A stretch of 47,492 bases of DNA from Armatimonadota bacterium (lineage in GTDB: Bacteria; Armatimonadota; Fimbriimonadia; Fimbriimonadales; Fimbriimonadaceae): positions 1 through 47,492 of the forward strand of contig JAIUNY010000024.1 in NCBI GenBank assembly GCA_020161505.1, in the 5' to 3' direction. Shown in pieces: positions 29,973 to 38,622 of this stretch. Numbering within the stretch: the stretch's first letter is position 1; each line of letters begins with the position of its first letter. The translations under genes were made by a program, and so were the position numbers. A model generated the notes under the pieces. It was given only the letters and a program-made list of their open reading frames with translations. It made no database searches and was not told the origin of the DNA.

Positions 29973-30926
29973 CTATGCCTGAGTTTCGTGCGATTCCATG
30001 AGCTCGGCGGATGTCACTTTGAAGACGGAACCATCGGCCAAGCCAACGGCGAGGGCTGCCTCGTTGTGGTAGGCCGCCACGCTGATCACTCGGGATCGCG
30101 CCGGACGCCAGGTCCCCAGCATCTCGGCTTGAGGATCGCCCGGAGAGACGTCGTACACCTGGTACACCGTCAGCCCTTCTGCCGCTCCGCTGACGAGCAT
30201 GTTCCCGGAGCTCAGGAAGGAGATCATCGGGTGACCGGGCGGACAAGGCACAACCACCTTGACGGCAAGATCTGTGGGATCGGCAAGAACCAGCCCGGCC
30301 TCTGACCTCATGGCGACAAGGCTACTCTCGGGGCAAGCGGCGACGGAGTAGATTCGGCCCATCGCCGAGGCCGGGCCGAGGGCCGCTCCCGTTCGGGCGT
30401 TCCACATTTTGGCGTGGGTGCCCTGAAGCCCGAAAATCGCCTCATGGGCGGGGAGATAGCACGCAGAGGTTGGGGCTTCATTGTCGCGGATCTGGTGGAC
30501 AATTCTCCCTTTCTCATCAAACCACATCATTTCGCCGCTTGTCATGGCAACGAACGTGAGATGCTCGTCGATCTGGAGTACCACCCGAGGATCGTTGCGC
30601 AAGAAGCCGAAATCGCGATGCGCTTGATGCACCCAGGCGACGTGCCCGTTTGCCACATTGATTCCCACGATATCCACCCCGGTAATCGCCACGACCAAGT
30701 CGTCTCGCCCAGCAAACGCCAGACCTTTGAGCTCTGATTCGGAGCGAACCTTCACCCGGCTTGGTTCGACGTAGGCATCTAGTTTCTTCTGATTCGGTCC
30801 GATGAAAACCATCGGATCCTGACGCGAGCCGACGGCCAGAACCTCGTCGGAGGGCGAGAGAGCGAGATGGGTAACGGCATCAAGATGCTCATGAAGGAGC
30901 GTACTCGCGGTTGTGGATGGGGTCAT
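29973..30926 (-). CDS. WD40/beta-propeller-like repeat protein
   Basis: A 317-residue cytoplasmic protein with repeated beta-strand units of about 40 residues: HLALSPSDEVLAVGSRQDPMVFIG, GLAFAGRDDLVVAITGVDIVGINVANGHVAWVHQ, IYSVAACPESSLVAMRSEAGLVLAD, SFLSSGNMLVSGAAEGLTVYQV and VISVAAYHNEAALAVGLADGSVFKV. This is a beta-propeller pattern, closest to WD40/YVTN-type folds. No signal peptide. The start at 30926 avoids the longer frame over the divergent GNAT gene. Probably a binding scaffold; its partner is unknown. Confidence 0.78.
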   Translation of the reverse strand: MTPSTTASTLLHEHLDAVTHLALSPSDEVLAVGSRQDPMVFIGPNQKKLDAYVEPSRVKVRSESELKGLAFAGRDDLVVAITGVDIVGINVANGHVAWVHQAHRDFGFLRNDPRVVLQIDEHLTFVAMTSGEMMWFDEKGRIVHQIRDNEAPTSACYLPAHEAIFGLQGTHAKMWNARTGAALGPASAMGRIYSVAACPESSLVAMRSEAGLVLADPTDLAVKVVVPCPPGHPMISFLSSGNMLVSGAAEGLTVYQVYDVSPGDPQAEMLGTWRPARSRVISVAAYHNEAALAVGLADGSVFKVTSAELMESHETQA

Positions 30927-31013
30927 GGCGGTCTCCGATTTGCACGTTCCTACCTGTGAACCAGGAAAAGGGGTTCCCAGTTTCGCTTGGGTTCTGATGG
31001 CACAATCGCAGGA

Positions 31014-31622
31014 GTGATCGAAATCCGGCCCACGAGCCTCGAGACCGCAATCGGTGCGGCTGCCCTGCAGCGCGCGTGCTTCCCTGCACCCTTCCCCGAG
31101 GATCTCTTGTTCTCGGGAGACGAAGTTGCAGAGCACATTCGGAGATTCCCAGAAGGCCAATTCGTGGCACTCCATGAGGGGTTGGTCGTTGGGAGCTGCA
31201 CGAATATGCTCGCCAGCCGGGAAGATTGGAACGCCCATCGAGGATGGGCCGACGCGATCGGAGGCCTCTCTCTTGCTCGCCACAACCCGGATGGAACGGT
31301 GCTCTACGGAGTCGATGTCAGCATCCATCCCGAGTTCCGAGGCCAAGGTCTGGCGCGGCGATTCTATCAAAAACGGTTTGATCTCGTGCAGGAATTGGGG
31401 CTGGAATTTTACGGGACGGTGTGCCGACTGCCAGGCGCAAGCGAGTCTGGACTCTCCGCCGAAGCATTCGCACAGCAGGTCTTGGCGGGCGAACGCATCG
31501 ATTCCCCTCTCACGCCCTTCCTCCGGATCGGTCTCCGCTACGGCGGCCTGATCCACGGCTACATGGATGACGAAGAATCTCTCCATGCCGGGGCCATTTT
31601 GACCTGGGAGCCGACCCGATGA
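31014..31622 (+). CDS. GNAT-family N-acetyltransferase
   Basis: A 202-residue acetyltransferase from GTG at 31014 (TTG at 30987 is the alternative). The acetyl-CoA loop is VSIHPEFRGQGLARRFYQKRFDLVQELGLEFYGTVCR, preceded by TVLYGVDV. The N-terminal half (ALQRACFPAPFPEDLLFSGDEVAEHIRRFPEGQFVALHEGLVVGSC) matches GNAT enzymes found fused or coupled to nitrilase-superfamily amidases. Its TGA overlaps the following ATG (ATGA, 31619-31622). Substrate unknown, perhaps an amine shared with the amidase. Confidence 0.85.
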   Translation: MIEIRPTSLETAIGAAALQRACFPAPFPEDLLFSGDEVAEHIRRFPEGQFVALHEGLVVGSCTNMLASREDWNAHRGWADAIGGLSLARHNPDGTVLYGVDVSIHPEFRGQGLARRFYQKRFDLVQELGLEFYGTVCRLPGASESGLSAEAFAQQVLAGERIDSPLTPFLRIGLRYGGLIHGYMDDEESLHAGAILTWEPTR

Positions 31623-32521
31623 GGCTTGCCGTCGTCACCTGGGCGATCCGCCCGATCTCCTCGGAAGCGGAGTTTTTCGCCCACATGACCGAATTGGTCG
31701 AATCTGCGGTCTCCCAGGGTGCCGACACGGTGATCCTCCCCGAATCGATTGACTTAGAGCGGACGCAGTTGTTCGGAGGTTTTCGAGCTGACTCGATGAT
31801 CGACCCGATCTCTTCAGGGTCGGGACAAAACCGCCTCTCCGACCAAGAAATCCCGCGAGCCCTTGCTCCTGGTTTCGATGCCACGGTTTCCCACGCCGAT
31901 CATCTTGCCCGAAAACACGGCATCACCCTCCTGGCGGGAACCCACCTCAGAAAATCTGATCGAGGCTACGTGAACACGGCGATCCTGGCCACACCCACCC
32001 GAACCTATCTGGCTGACAAAAACGTGATGACCCAGTGGGAGGAAACAGAATGGCGGATCGAACCGGGGTCTGGACTGGTAGCGATCGAGGAGCCACCGAT
32101 GGGAATTGCGATCTGCTACGACATCGAGTTCCCTGGCGCCGCGCGCTCCCTTGCCGAGGCAGGATGCCAACTCATCGCCGTACCGAGCTTCACCGAGACG
32201 ATCCGAGGATTTCACCGGGTACGCCGGACGTGTCATGCCCGTACGATTGAGTGTCAGGTGTACGTGGCTCACGCAAGCCTCGTGGGCAATCTTGGTGGTG
32301 AGCCGGTGCCGTACACCTATGGTTCAAGCGCGATCCTCTGCCCCAGTGTGCACCCCTTCCCGGAGTTGGGAATTCTCGCCGAAACTCCTGCGGGAGAGGA
32401 ATCCATCGCCCTTGCCGATCTGGACTTCACCCTGATCGAAGAGGGGCGAAATGCCGATGATGTTCGTAACTGGCGAGATCGCGAAAAGGGCGACTGGGTG
32501 ATCCGGAATCAGGTTTTCTAG
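31619..32521 (+). CDS. Nitrilase-superfamily carbon-nitrogen hydrolase
   Basis: A 300-residue amidase of the CN-hydrolase fold. The Glu-Lys-Cys triad is seen as Glu in TVILPESID, Lys in YLADKNVMTQWEE and Cys in GIAICYDIEFPGAARSLAE. It releases ammonia from an amide or carbamoyl substrate. Coupled GNAT plus nitrilase pairs, sometimes fused, are common in bacteria and are thought to act on the same amine or polyamine metabolite. No signal peptide. The 57-residue gene follows after 41 bases. Confidence 0.92.
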   Translation: MRLAVVTWAIRPISSEAEFFAHMTELVESAVSQGADTVILPESIDLERTQLFGGFRADSMIDPISSGSGQNRLSDQEIPRALAPGFDATVSHADHLARKHGITLLAGTHLRKSDRGYVNTAILATPTRTYLADKNVMTQWEETEWRIEPGSGLVAIEEPPMGIAICYDIEFPGAARSLAEAGCQLIAVPSFTETIRGFHRVRRTCHARTIECQVYVAHASLVGNLGGEPVPYTYGSSAILCPSVHPFPELGILAETPAGEESIALADLDFTLIEEGRNADDVRNWRDREKGDWVIRNQVF

Positions 32522-32562
32522 GTCATCGCAACCCTCACCGCACACTTGCCGTCTAACACATC

Positions 32563-32736
32563 ATGGTAGGGATCGCAAAAGCTATCAAGTTCATCATGAC
32601 GCTCGCCGCGCTGGCGGGAGCTGTCGAGACCATCGTGCGCCTCGCCAAGTTTGCCTGGGCACTCGTGATCAAGCTTCAGCGCATTTTGAGTCGCAAGCCG
32701 ATGAAAGCCAAGTGGCGCATGAAATTTGCGCAGTAA
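32563..32736 (+). CDS. 57-residue basic helical protein
   Basis: A short frame reading MVGIAKAIKFIMTLAALAGA, VETIVRLAKFAWALVIKLQR, then ILSRKPMKAKWRMKFAQ. It is strongly amphipathic and basic, with an almost continuous helix, like membrane-active or DNA-associated peptides. It is supported by GC-rich third positions and by the terminator that follows 19 bases after its stop. No strong ribosome site is visible. Function unknown; a toxin-like or membrane-binding peptide is possible. Confidence 0.55.
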   Translation: MVGIAKAIKFIMTLAALAGAVETIVRLAKFAWALVIKLQRILSRKPMKAKWRMKFAQ

Positions 32737-32755
32737 GTCTGCCTCACGCAAAACC

Positions 32756-32790
32756 AAAGCCGCCGAGTCGATCTGACTCGGCGGCTTTTT
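32756..32790 (+). terminator. Bidirectional rho-independent terminator
   Basis: Stem AGCCGCCGAGTC / GACTCGGCGGCT (12 bp, extended by A-T pairs) with loop GATCT, then TTTTTG on the plus strand. Its left side is AAACCAAAG, which gives CTTTGGTTT on the minus strand, so it can also end the L,D-transpeptidase transcript. Confidence 0.85.
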
Positions 32791-32809
32791 GTTGCCTGTG
32801 ATGCGAGAT

Positions 32810-33667
32810 TTAGCGCCCGGAGACTCGCGCAATCTGCTGAGTGCCGGTGCTGGCTTTCGCCGTGAGTTCAGTGACCCGGCTCGACCATTCTCGACCAATT
32901 CGGATCGACGAACCAAGACTCACCCAGTTGAAAAAGTACTTGGCGGCGTTGTTCGATCCCCGAACCGGCATCCGGATGCAACCGTGCGAAGCGGGGTAAC
33001 GCGGCACGCTCGGTGAGCCGTGGATGAAGATGTCGCCCTCCACCTGCACGGCGTAAGGCATGGGCGCATCATCATATTTTCGCGAGACACGATCTCGAGT
33101 CTTCTCCGGCCCCGCGGTGTACTCGCCGGTAGGCGTGCGGTGACCCGATTTGCCGCTGCTGATATTGGTTTCCATGACCAATCGGTTGCCTTGGAAAGCC
33201 AAAAGCTTCTGATCTTCCAGGCTCACTTCAACCCACTTTTCGCCCGGAACCGCGGCGATGGATGTCTCAGCGTTCCAGAAAATCACGGAAGTCTCGCCCT
33301 CCGTCTCCGCGACTTCTCGCTTGAATGTATGGACAGGCACTCGAACCACATCGACCATGTTGGTGCCGTCAAAGAGTTTGCGGAAAAACCTGCCGCTCAC
33401 ATCTGCGCCATCGAATGTGACGGACTTGGTCGCCTGGTTCCAGCCCACTTCGACTCCCAATTCCTTGCCGAGCTCCCTGATCGGGACGTAAATCGACTTG
33501 TCGCCATCGGCGTACGTGACGGCATCAATCACGCGACCTCGAACCAAAATCCCTTCATCGGGATCCGGGCCAATGTCGGCAAAGGCAGAGGCAACCCCGA
33601 CAAGGATTCCCCCCAAGATCAGCAAATTTCGTCCAGGCAACATGTCAGTTCCAATCATCGGATGCAT
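32810..33667 (-). CDS. Exported L,D-transpeptidase (YkuD) with copper-amine-oxidase-like N-domain
   Basis: A 285-residue exported enzyme. After the signal (LLILGGILVGVASAFA) comes a copper-amine-oxidase N-terminal-like domain (VRGRVIDAVTYADGDKSIYVPIRELGKELGVEVGWNQATKSVTFDG), a short module common in envelope-binding proteins of Firmicutes and Armatimonadota. The YkuD domain follows (WVEVSLEDQKLLAFQGN, GKSGHRTPTGEYTAG) with the catalytic His-Gly ... SHGCIR: IFIHGSPSVPRYPASHGCIRMP. It makes 3-3 peptidoglycan cross-links or anchors proteins to peptidoglycan. The ribosome site of the ATG at 33667 is weak; MIGTDM offers alternatives. Confidence 0.92.
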   Translation of the reverse strand: MHPMIGTDMLPGRNLLILGGILVGVASAFADIGPDPDEGILVRGRVIDAVTYADGDKSIYVPIRELGKELGVEVGWNQATKSVTFDGADVSGRFFRKLFDGTNMVDVVRVPVHTFKREVAETEGETSVIFWNAETSIAAVPGEKWVEVSLEDQKLLAFQGNRLVMETNISSGKSGHRTPTGEYTAGPEKTRDRVSRKYDDAPMPYAVQVEGDIFIHGSPSVPRYPASHGCIRMPVRGSNNAAKYFFNWVSLGSSIRIGREWSSRVTELTAKASTGTQQIARVSGR

Positions 33668-33697
33668 GAATATTCTTCAGCATCCCTCATTGTTCGA

Positions 33698-34369
33698 TTA
33701 TCCCTGGAATGACGGCTGAAACTCGACCCGGATATCACCGTCCCAGGACGATTGTAGGAGAGATTTAAGAGTCTTCGTGGCTTCAGACTTAGCCTGATCG
33801 AGAATCCCCTTCGCGCGACTGGCTTGCTCGAACCTCTCGCCTGCAGATTGCTGAGCCTTCAGCGCGAAGTTGTGATCGCGCCACATCAGGCCGCCTTTGT
33901 GGTCGTGGACAAACACTTTGACCTGAGCCGGATACACCGTCGGCTCGGGAAGAGAGAGCACCAGGGTCTTCCCTTCCGTGCGTGCCGTGGCTTGTCGAAG
34001 GTCCACACCTGCCTCGACTTTGCCGTGAACGGCGAGCATTCCCTCGTTGCGCGTCAGGTTGGAGACCACCTGGCTTCCCCCCGGGAGCATGCGAGCGAGA
34101 TCACTCGGCTCACGAGCCGTGGAGTAGTCCATCACATTCTGGTAGCTGTGGCTGACCGTGTGGAGTTCGCCCATCCCTTGAACGCGCTCGACGATCAAGG
34201 GGAGTTGGAATCGAGGTTCATGGGCCGGGCCTGACTTGCGACCCGCCAGGAATCCGACAGCCAGAACAGCCACCAGGGCAAGAGGAGCGACCACTCTGCG
34301 GATGCGAGGACGTTGCTTCACACTTTCTTTGACAAAGAACCCCGCCTTCTCGTTCCGAGGCCTACCCAT
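33698..34369 (-). CDS. DUF4230 membrane-anchored protein
   Basis: A 223-residue protein with a single N-terminal membrane anchor (RVVAPLALVAVLAVGFLAGR) and a DUF4230 domain: LIVERVQGMGELHTVSHSYQNVMDYS is its signature, followed by VVSNLTRNEGMLAVHGKVEAGVDLRQA and a long helix (SAGERFEQASRAKGILDQAKSEATKTLKSLLQ). Function of the family is unknown. The start at 34369 avoids reading through the 34386-34420 hairpin. Confidence 0.8.
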   Translation of the reverse strand: MGRPRNEKAGFFVKESVKQRPRIRRVVAPLALVAVLAVGFLAGRKSGPAHEPRFQLPLIVERVQGMGELHTVSHSYQNVMDYSTAREPSDLARMLPGGSQVVSNLTRNEGMLAVHGKVEAGVDLRQATARTEGKTLVLSLPEPTVYPAQVKVFVHDHKGGLMWRDHNFALKAQQSAGERFEQASRAKGILDQAKSEATKTLKSLLQSSWDGDIRVEFQPSFQG

Positions 34370-34385
34370 CCCCGCTGATATCACA

Positions 34386-34420
34386 AGGGTGTCCCGACCC
34401 TGAAAGGATCGGGACACCCT
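34386..34420 (-). terminator. Probable terminator hairpin of the S9 peptidase gene
   Basis: AGGGTGTCCCGA / TCGGGACACCCT forms a 12-bp stem around a CC...GG inner pair, 34 bases past the peptidase stop. No U-tract follows on the minus strand, so it may be a Rho-type or processing hairpin. Confidence 0.6.
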
Positions 34421-34453
34421 GAACGAGCGCACACTTCAGCGAGACCGCGGCAC

Positions 34454-36829
34454 TCAGTAACGAGCCGGGGGCAGTCCCCAGTGCTTCAGGATGAACGCCA
34501 GGTAGATCTCGTGTCGATCTCGGTTGTCCATATCGCCGCCCATTCCGTGACCTCCCGTCGGGTCAAGAGACAACTCAACGAGCGGGCCTTTGCCGGCTTG
34601 GAGCAACTTGCGATAGACCTTGACCGTGTCCTGGTAGAGCACGTTGGTGTCTTCCATGCCGTGAAGCAGGAGCAGGGGATCCTGCAGGTTCTTCGCCACG
34701 TGGGTCAAAGAGAACTTGTCGATATCCTCCGGCTTGCCCTTTGGAGCGTTGCCGATCACGCCACCCGAGTACCAAGTGTTGTAGTTCTGCCATTCGGTGG
34801 GTCCGGCACCCGCGATTCCCAGGGTTACCCAACCGGGTTCCGTGTACATCGTATGCTGGGTCTGGAATCCTCCGAACGACCAACCGGTCAAGCCGACCTT
34901 GCTTCGGTCGATGGTGTATTCGGCTTCCATGTACTTGATCAGATCCACGATGTCTTCGGTCTGAGCCACACCGGGAGCTTCCCAGTTCGCCCGACCGAAT
35001 CGCGCCGAGTATCCACTCTGACCACGGGGGTCAATCGTGACCGCGATATAGCCGAGCACTTGCGTGAGATACATCGCGAACATGTAGTCGGTGCTTCCGA
35101 AGGCACCGTCGGTGACCGAGTTGCTCGTGCCAAGTGGGCCTCCGTACACATAGATGAACAGAGGTCGCTTCTGGCCCTTGGCGTAACCCGGTGGCAAGAA
35201 TCGGAAGCCGTGGATCTTGTCGCCGTGGCGGTTGTTGTAGTTGAACAGCTCCGGCTTTTGCTTCACCACACCCCAGAACTTCTCGCTGCGGTGGCTATCC
35301 GTGATGCGTCGCTCATTCGCGCCATCGATCACGAAGGCCTCGCGAAGCTGGCTCCAGCTCGACTGGATGGCGGCAAACTTGTCGCTCTTGTGGGCGAAGC
35401 TCGGCTGAGCATAGTTCCCGGCGGTGATGGTGAGCTTTTCCATCTTGCCGCTGGCAATGTTCACCCGATAAATCTCGCGTCGGGAGAGTGATTCCTTGCT
35501 GCTGCTGACGAGCATCGACTCCTTGTCCGCCGAGAGCTGGATGGGATAGACCTCATACTCACCGCTCGTGAGAGGCTTGTTGCCACCCTTGCGGTCGAGA
35601 ATGTGAAGGTGTCGCCAACCGCTGAGATCGAGCATCGCGATGACGGCGGAGCCATCCTTCGTGTACTTCGGATCGGCCAGACCTGGCGTGCCATGCTCGC
35701 CTGCGCTGGTACCCTTGTAGATCGACTCAATCTTCTTGGTTTTGAGATCAGCTTCCAGGATTTCCAGTTCCGCCTTGTCGCGCTTCCAGCTGCCGAAGAC
35801 CACTCGTGATCCATCGGGCGACCAAGGATGTGCGGAAATCGCGGTCTCTTGCCACTCTTCCCCACCGGCCCATTTCCAGATTTCCAGAGGCTCGTTTTCC
35901 TTCGACTTATCCGTGAGAGTGGACTCTCGGATGTCGAAGAGGTAAATGCGGCTCTCACCCGAGAAATCGTCTTCGGCAACTCCGCGCGGTGTCTTACGCG
36001 CCTCGGCGAATCGGCCTCGGTAGACAATGTAGTCAACCTGGCGACCTGGTTGACCAGGCTTGTTGCCGTAGACCAGCATCGTCTCGCCATTCGGAGAAAT
36101 GCTGTAGCCACCAAAACTCACGCCATCCTTCAGTTCTGGGGTGATTTGCATGACGACCGGGCTGTCAAATCGCATCCGGTACGCGCCTTGACCACGTTGA
36201 AAAACAAAACCTTTGTCATCGGGGAGGTATTCGACGTTGGTTTCGCCATCTCGGGTATCGGTCAGACGAGTCGGCTCCTTCTCGCCGAGCTTCCAGCGGA
36301 AGATGTCGCCACGGTAGGTGAAGAGGAACTCGTTCGATTTGTTGGCCCACGTCACCGAGCTCACTCCCGGGTAGCTGGGCCGGGGTTCTCGGCGCTTCTC
36401 TTCATCTTCCTTGAACTTCTGTCGAACCTCTCGCAGTTCGGTCAGGGAGAGGGTTTCCCACGTCGCCAGGCGCTTTTGAGTTTCCTCAAACTCCGCCTTG
36501 GCCTTCATGGCTTGCGAGTCGTACTTCGCCATCATCTCGATGTTCGTCAGGCGCTCGCTCTTCCCTGATCGCGAATCAAACAGATACAGATCGCGTCCTG
36601 GGGTGTCGAGGGGATTCCAGAGATAGGCGAGATAGCGGTCGTCATGCGACCAACCTTGAATCCCTGCCGTCTGGCCCGTAAAAGGTCGTCGTGGGAAGAG
36701 GTCTTCGAACTTGAGACTCGTCTCAAGGGCCTTGACCTGCTCCAGCGGGCTGAATTCAGCAGAAGAAATCGCGGCAAGGCCGAAAGTCAAAACCCCGGCT
36801 GCCACGAAGCAAGAAGTGCGCAACTGCAT
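34454..36829 (-). CDS. S9-family prolyl oligopeptidase/dipeptidyl peptidase IV-like, secreted
   Basis: A 791-residue exported serine peptidase of family S9. The signal is LRTSCFVAAGVLTFGLAAISSA. A long beta-propeller (about 50-520) contains repeated strands such as ASVTWANKSNEFLFTYRGDIFRWKLG; the C-terminal alpha/beta hydrolase domain has the nucleophile in VGLTGWSFGGFQTQHTMY, the acid in LLLLHGMEDTNVLYQ and the base in TGGHGMGGDMDNRDRHEIYLAFILKHWG. It cleaves short peptides, often after Pro or Ala. A GTG lies one codon before the ATG. GNAT lies upstream in the same direction. Confidence 0.95.
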   Translation of the reverse strand: MQLRTSCFVAAGVLTFGLAAISSAEFSPLEQVKALETSLKFEDLFPRRPFTGQTAGIQGWSHDDRYLAYLWNPLDTPGRDLYLFDSRSGKSERLTNIEMMAKYDSQAMKAKAEFEETQKRLATWETLSLTELREVRQKFKEDEEKRREPRPSYPGVSSVTWANKSNEFLFTYRGDIFRWKLGEKEPTRLTDTRDGETNVEYLPDDKGFVFQRGQGAYRMRFDSPVVMQITPELKDGVSFGGYSISPNGETMLVYGNKPGQPGRQVDYIVYRGRFAEARKTPRGVAEDDFSGESRIYLFDIRESTLTDKSKENEPLEIWKWAGGEEWQETAISAHPWSPDGSRVVFGSWKRDKAELEILEADLKTKKIESIYKGTSAGEHGTPGLADPKYTKDGSAVIAMLDLSGWRHLHILDRKGGNKPLTSGEYEVYPIQLSADKESMLVSSSKESLSRREIYRVNIASGKMEKLTITAGNYAQPSFAHKSDKFAAIQSSWSQLREAFVIDGANERRITDSHRSEKFWGVVKQKPELFNYNNRHGDKIHGFRFLPPGYAKGQKRPLFIYVYGGPLGTSNSVTDGAFGSTDYMFAMYLTQVLGYIAVTIDPRGQSGYSARFGRANWEAPGVAQTEDIVDLIKYMEAEYTIDRSKVGLTGWSFGGFQTQHTMYTEPGWVTLGIAGAGPTEWQNYNTWYSGGVIGNAPKGKPEDIDKFSLTHVAKNLQDPLLLLHGMEDTNVLYQDTVKVYRKLLQAGKGPLVELSLDPTGGHGMGGDMDNRDRHEIYLAFILKHWGLPPARY

Positions 36830-36894
36830 CACGGAAGAATCTTACGCATAAAGTTCAGCCGGATGCTCCCGTTTTTCCGGGAATATTCGGATAG

Positions 36895-37428
36895 TTAGGC
36901 TTTCGGGACGTACGACGCCAAATCGATCACCATCGAGACGGTTTGTCCGGCAAGGAGCCACTCGGTTTGCACCGGCATCGTGTCGATCAGATTGAACATG
37001 TGGTGGTTGGTCGAGAACATCTCGCCCTCAAAGTAATCCACGCCGTACTCCCGGGAGGCTCGGAAAAGTCGATCCAGCAAGATCCGCCCCAAGCCGATCC
37101 CCTGGAACTCATCGCTGACAATCATCCCGAAATCGGCGGAATCCGGGTGATCGACATAGCGAACAGCGCGTGCCACGCCCGCGAGCAACCCCTCATGCAG
37201 AGCGATGATCGCAACATGGTTTTTGGGATTACACTCGGTGAGATACTTCAGTTCGGCGGCACTGAACTTGGGCTTCGGGCTGAGGAAACGGTTGTAGAGC
37301 GTGAGGGGCGAGCACCGGCTCAACCCTTCCACGAACAGATCTTTGTCCTCAGCGCGAACCAAGCGCAGATCGAACGAGGTTCCGTCCTTTCCCAGGACGG
37401 TTTCTTGGTACTGCGCATCAAACTTCAT
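36895..37428 (-). CDS. GNAT-family N-acetyltransferase
   Basis: A 177-residue acetyltransferase resembling the GNAT domain of protein (AcuA/Pat-like) acetyltransferases. Motifs: LRLVRAEDKDLFVEGLSRCSPLTLYNRFL, typical of this subgroup, and the acetyl-CoA loop DFGMIVSDEFQGIGLGRILLDRLFRASREYGVDYFEGEM. The start is set by AAGGAG eight bases before the ATG at 37428. Its substrate may be a protein lysine rather than a small amine. It is 66 bases upstream of the S9 peptidase gene and may be co-transcribed. Confidence 0.87.
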   Translation of the reverse strand: MKFDAQYQETVLGKDGTSFDLRLVRAEDKDLFVEGLSRCSPLTLYNRFLSPKPKFSAAELKYLTECNPKNHVAIIALHEGLLAGVARAVRYVDHPDSADFGMIVSDEFQGIGLGRILLDRLFRASREYGVDYFEGEMFSTNHHMFNLIDTMPVQTEWLLAGQTVSMVIDLASYVPKA

Positions 37429-37499
37429 CGTTTTCTCCTTCCCCACCTCTTTCGACGAGCGAACTGATCTGACAAGTTGCCCTTGGTTCTATTCTGATC

Positions 37500-38513
37500 T
37501 CAACTGGTCATCAGGAGTCCGAGTCCCGCTCCGCCGAGCATCCCTGCATCCTCGACTTGCTCCGCTACGGTCACACGGCAATCTCGGAAGAGCGAGGGGA
37601 TCGCGGAGTTCTCGGCTTGCTCCATCAGGCTCGGCAAGAACCACATTCCCGCTTTGCTTACCTGCCCGCCGATCGCGAAGATATCCGGAGCGAAGACGTT
37701 AATCATCGAAGCGACAAGCGTCCCGAGAACGCCACCGAGTTCTCGCCAAATTTCGAGAGCAACGGCATCGTTGTGGCGAGCGGCCTCGCTGATGACGGCG
37801 GGAGTGATCTTGGAGTAGTCGCCTTCCACGAGGTCGTGAATCAGGCTCACGCGTCCTCGTCGGAGCCGGTGCTGGGCACGGCGGACGATGGCGTCTCGCT
37901 GGCAATAGGCCTCCACCGCACCGTAGGTTCCGGCGGAGCAGTCCAGTCCGCCTCGCTCGACAATGATGTGCCCGAGTTCTCCCCCGCCCTGATTCCCACC
38001 GAGAAGCAAGAGCGGCCCGCTCGCGTGCCCCAACACGCTCTGCGGCCCGAGCACGACGCCACCTCCCACGCCCGTGCCCAAGGTGATCATGCACAGGCAA
38101 TGCGCCGAATTTTTGCCTGATCCAAACACGTATTCGCCAAAAGCCGCCGCATTCGCATCGTTCGCCATCACAATCGGCAGGTCGATCATGCGCTTCAGAG
38201 GCTCTTTGATCGGCACATCCTTCCAGTAGCGGAACACGCCATCGACGTTCTCGCCAAAGTTCGGCGACCACTTCACCTGACCTTCGTTGTCGTTGACATG
38301 CCCGGGAATCGCGAGGCCCACGGCTTCAGGAGCGACCGAAGACGACGCGACTGCCTGACGCACCACCAGCGCAACCGACTCAAGAATTCGCTCGGTTCCC
38401 TGTTGAGCAAACGAAGGATGCTCAAATCGCTGACCGGCGGGATCGCCGTTCTCAAAAAACGCCTGGGCGCGCACGTTTGTGCCACCCAAATCAACCCCAA
38501 CCACGCATCTCAT
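37500..38513 (-). CDS. ROK-family sugar kinase with altered zinc motif
   Basis: A 337-residue ROK kinase, most like glucokinases. Motifs: VVGVDLGGTNVRAQAFF (phosphate 1), GLAIPGHVNDNEGQVKWSPNFG, VMANDANAAAFGEYVFGSGK, LGTGVGGGVVLG (phosphate 2), GELGHIIVERGG and, at the zinc site, LDCSAGTYGAVEAYC. In most ROK proteins that site reads CxCGxxGCxE; here the second and third Cys are Ala, so zinc binding should be lost while the Glu remains. The start at 38513 is preferred for its AAAAGG site; an ATG at 38528 is possible. It is divergent from moxR. Confidence 0.9.
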   Translation of the reverse strand: MRCVVGVDLGGTNVRAQAFFENGDPAGQRFEHPSFAQQGTERILESVALVVRQAVASSSVAPEAVGLAIPGHVNDNEGQVKWSPNFGENVDGVFRYWKDVPIKEPLKRMIDLPIVMANDANAAAFGEYVFGSGKNSAHCLCMITLGTGVGGGVVLGPQSVLGHASGPLLLLGGNQGGGELGHIIVERGGLDCSAGTYGAVEAYCQRDAIVRRAQHRLRRGRVSLIHDLVEGDYSKITPAVISEAARHNDAVALEIWRELGGVLGTLVASMINVFAPDIFAIGGQVSKAGMWFLPSLMEQAENSAIPSLFRDCRVTVAEQVEDAGMLGGAGLGLLMTS

Positions 38514-38622
38514 AGAAACCTTTTTCATTATGCCCAGCAAGATCAAGGCCCAGACGGCAACAAGACGCGCTGTAGGAACCGTAATATGATCAAGGCTGCG
38601 GCAGACAGCCTGGGGTACGAGT

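Noticed and set aside
30927-31586. N-terminal extension of the beta-propeller protein to 537 residues
   Set aside because: It runs over the divergent GNAT gene, and the added residues lack the propeller pattern; the ATG at 30926 is the natural start.
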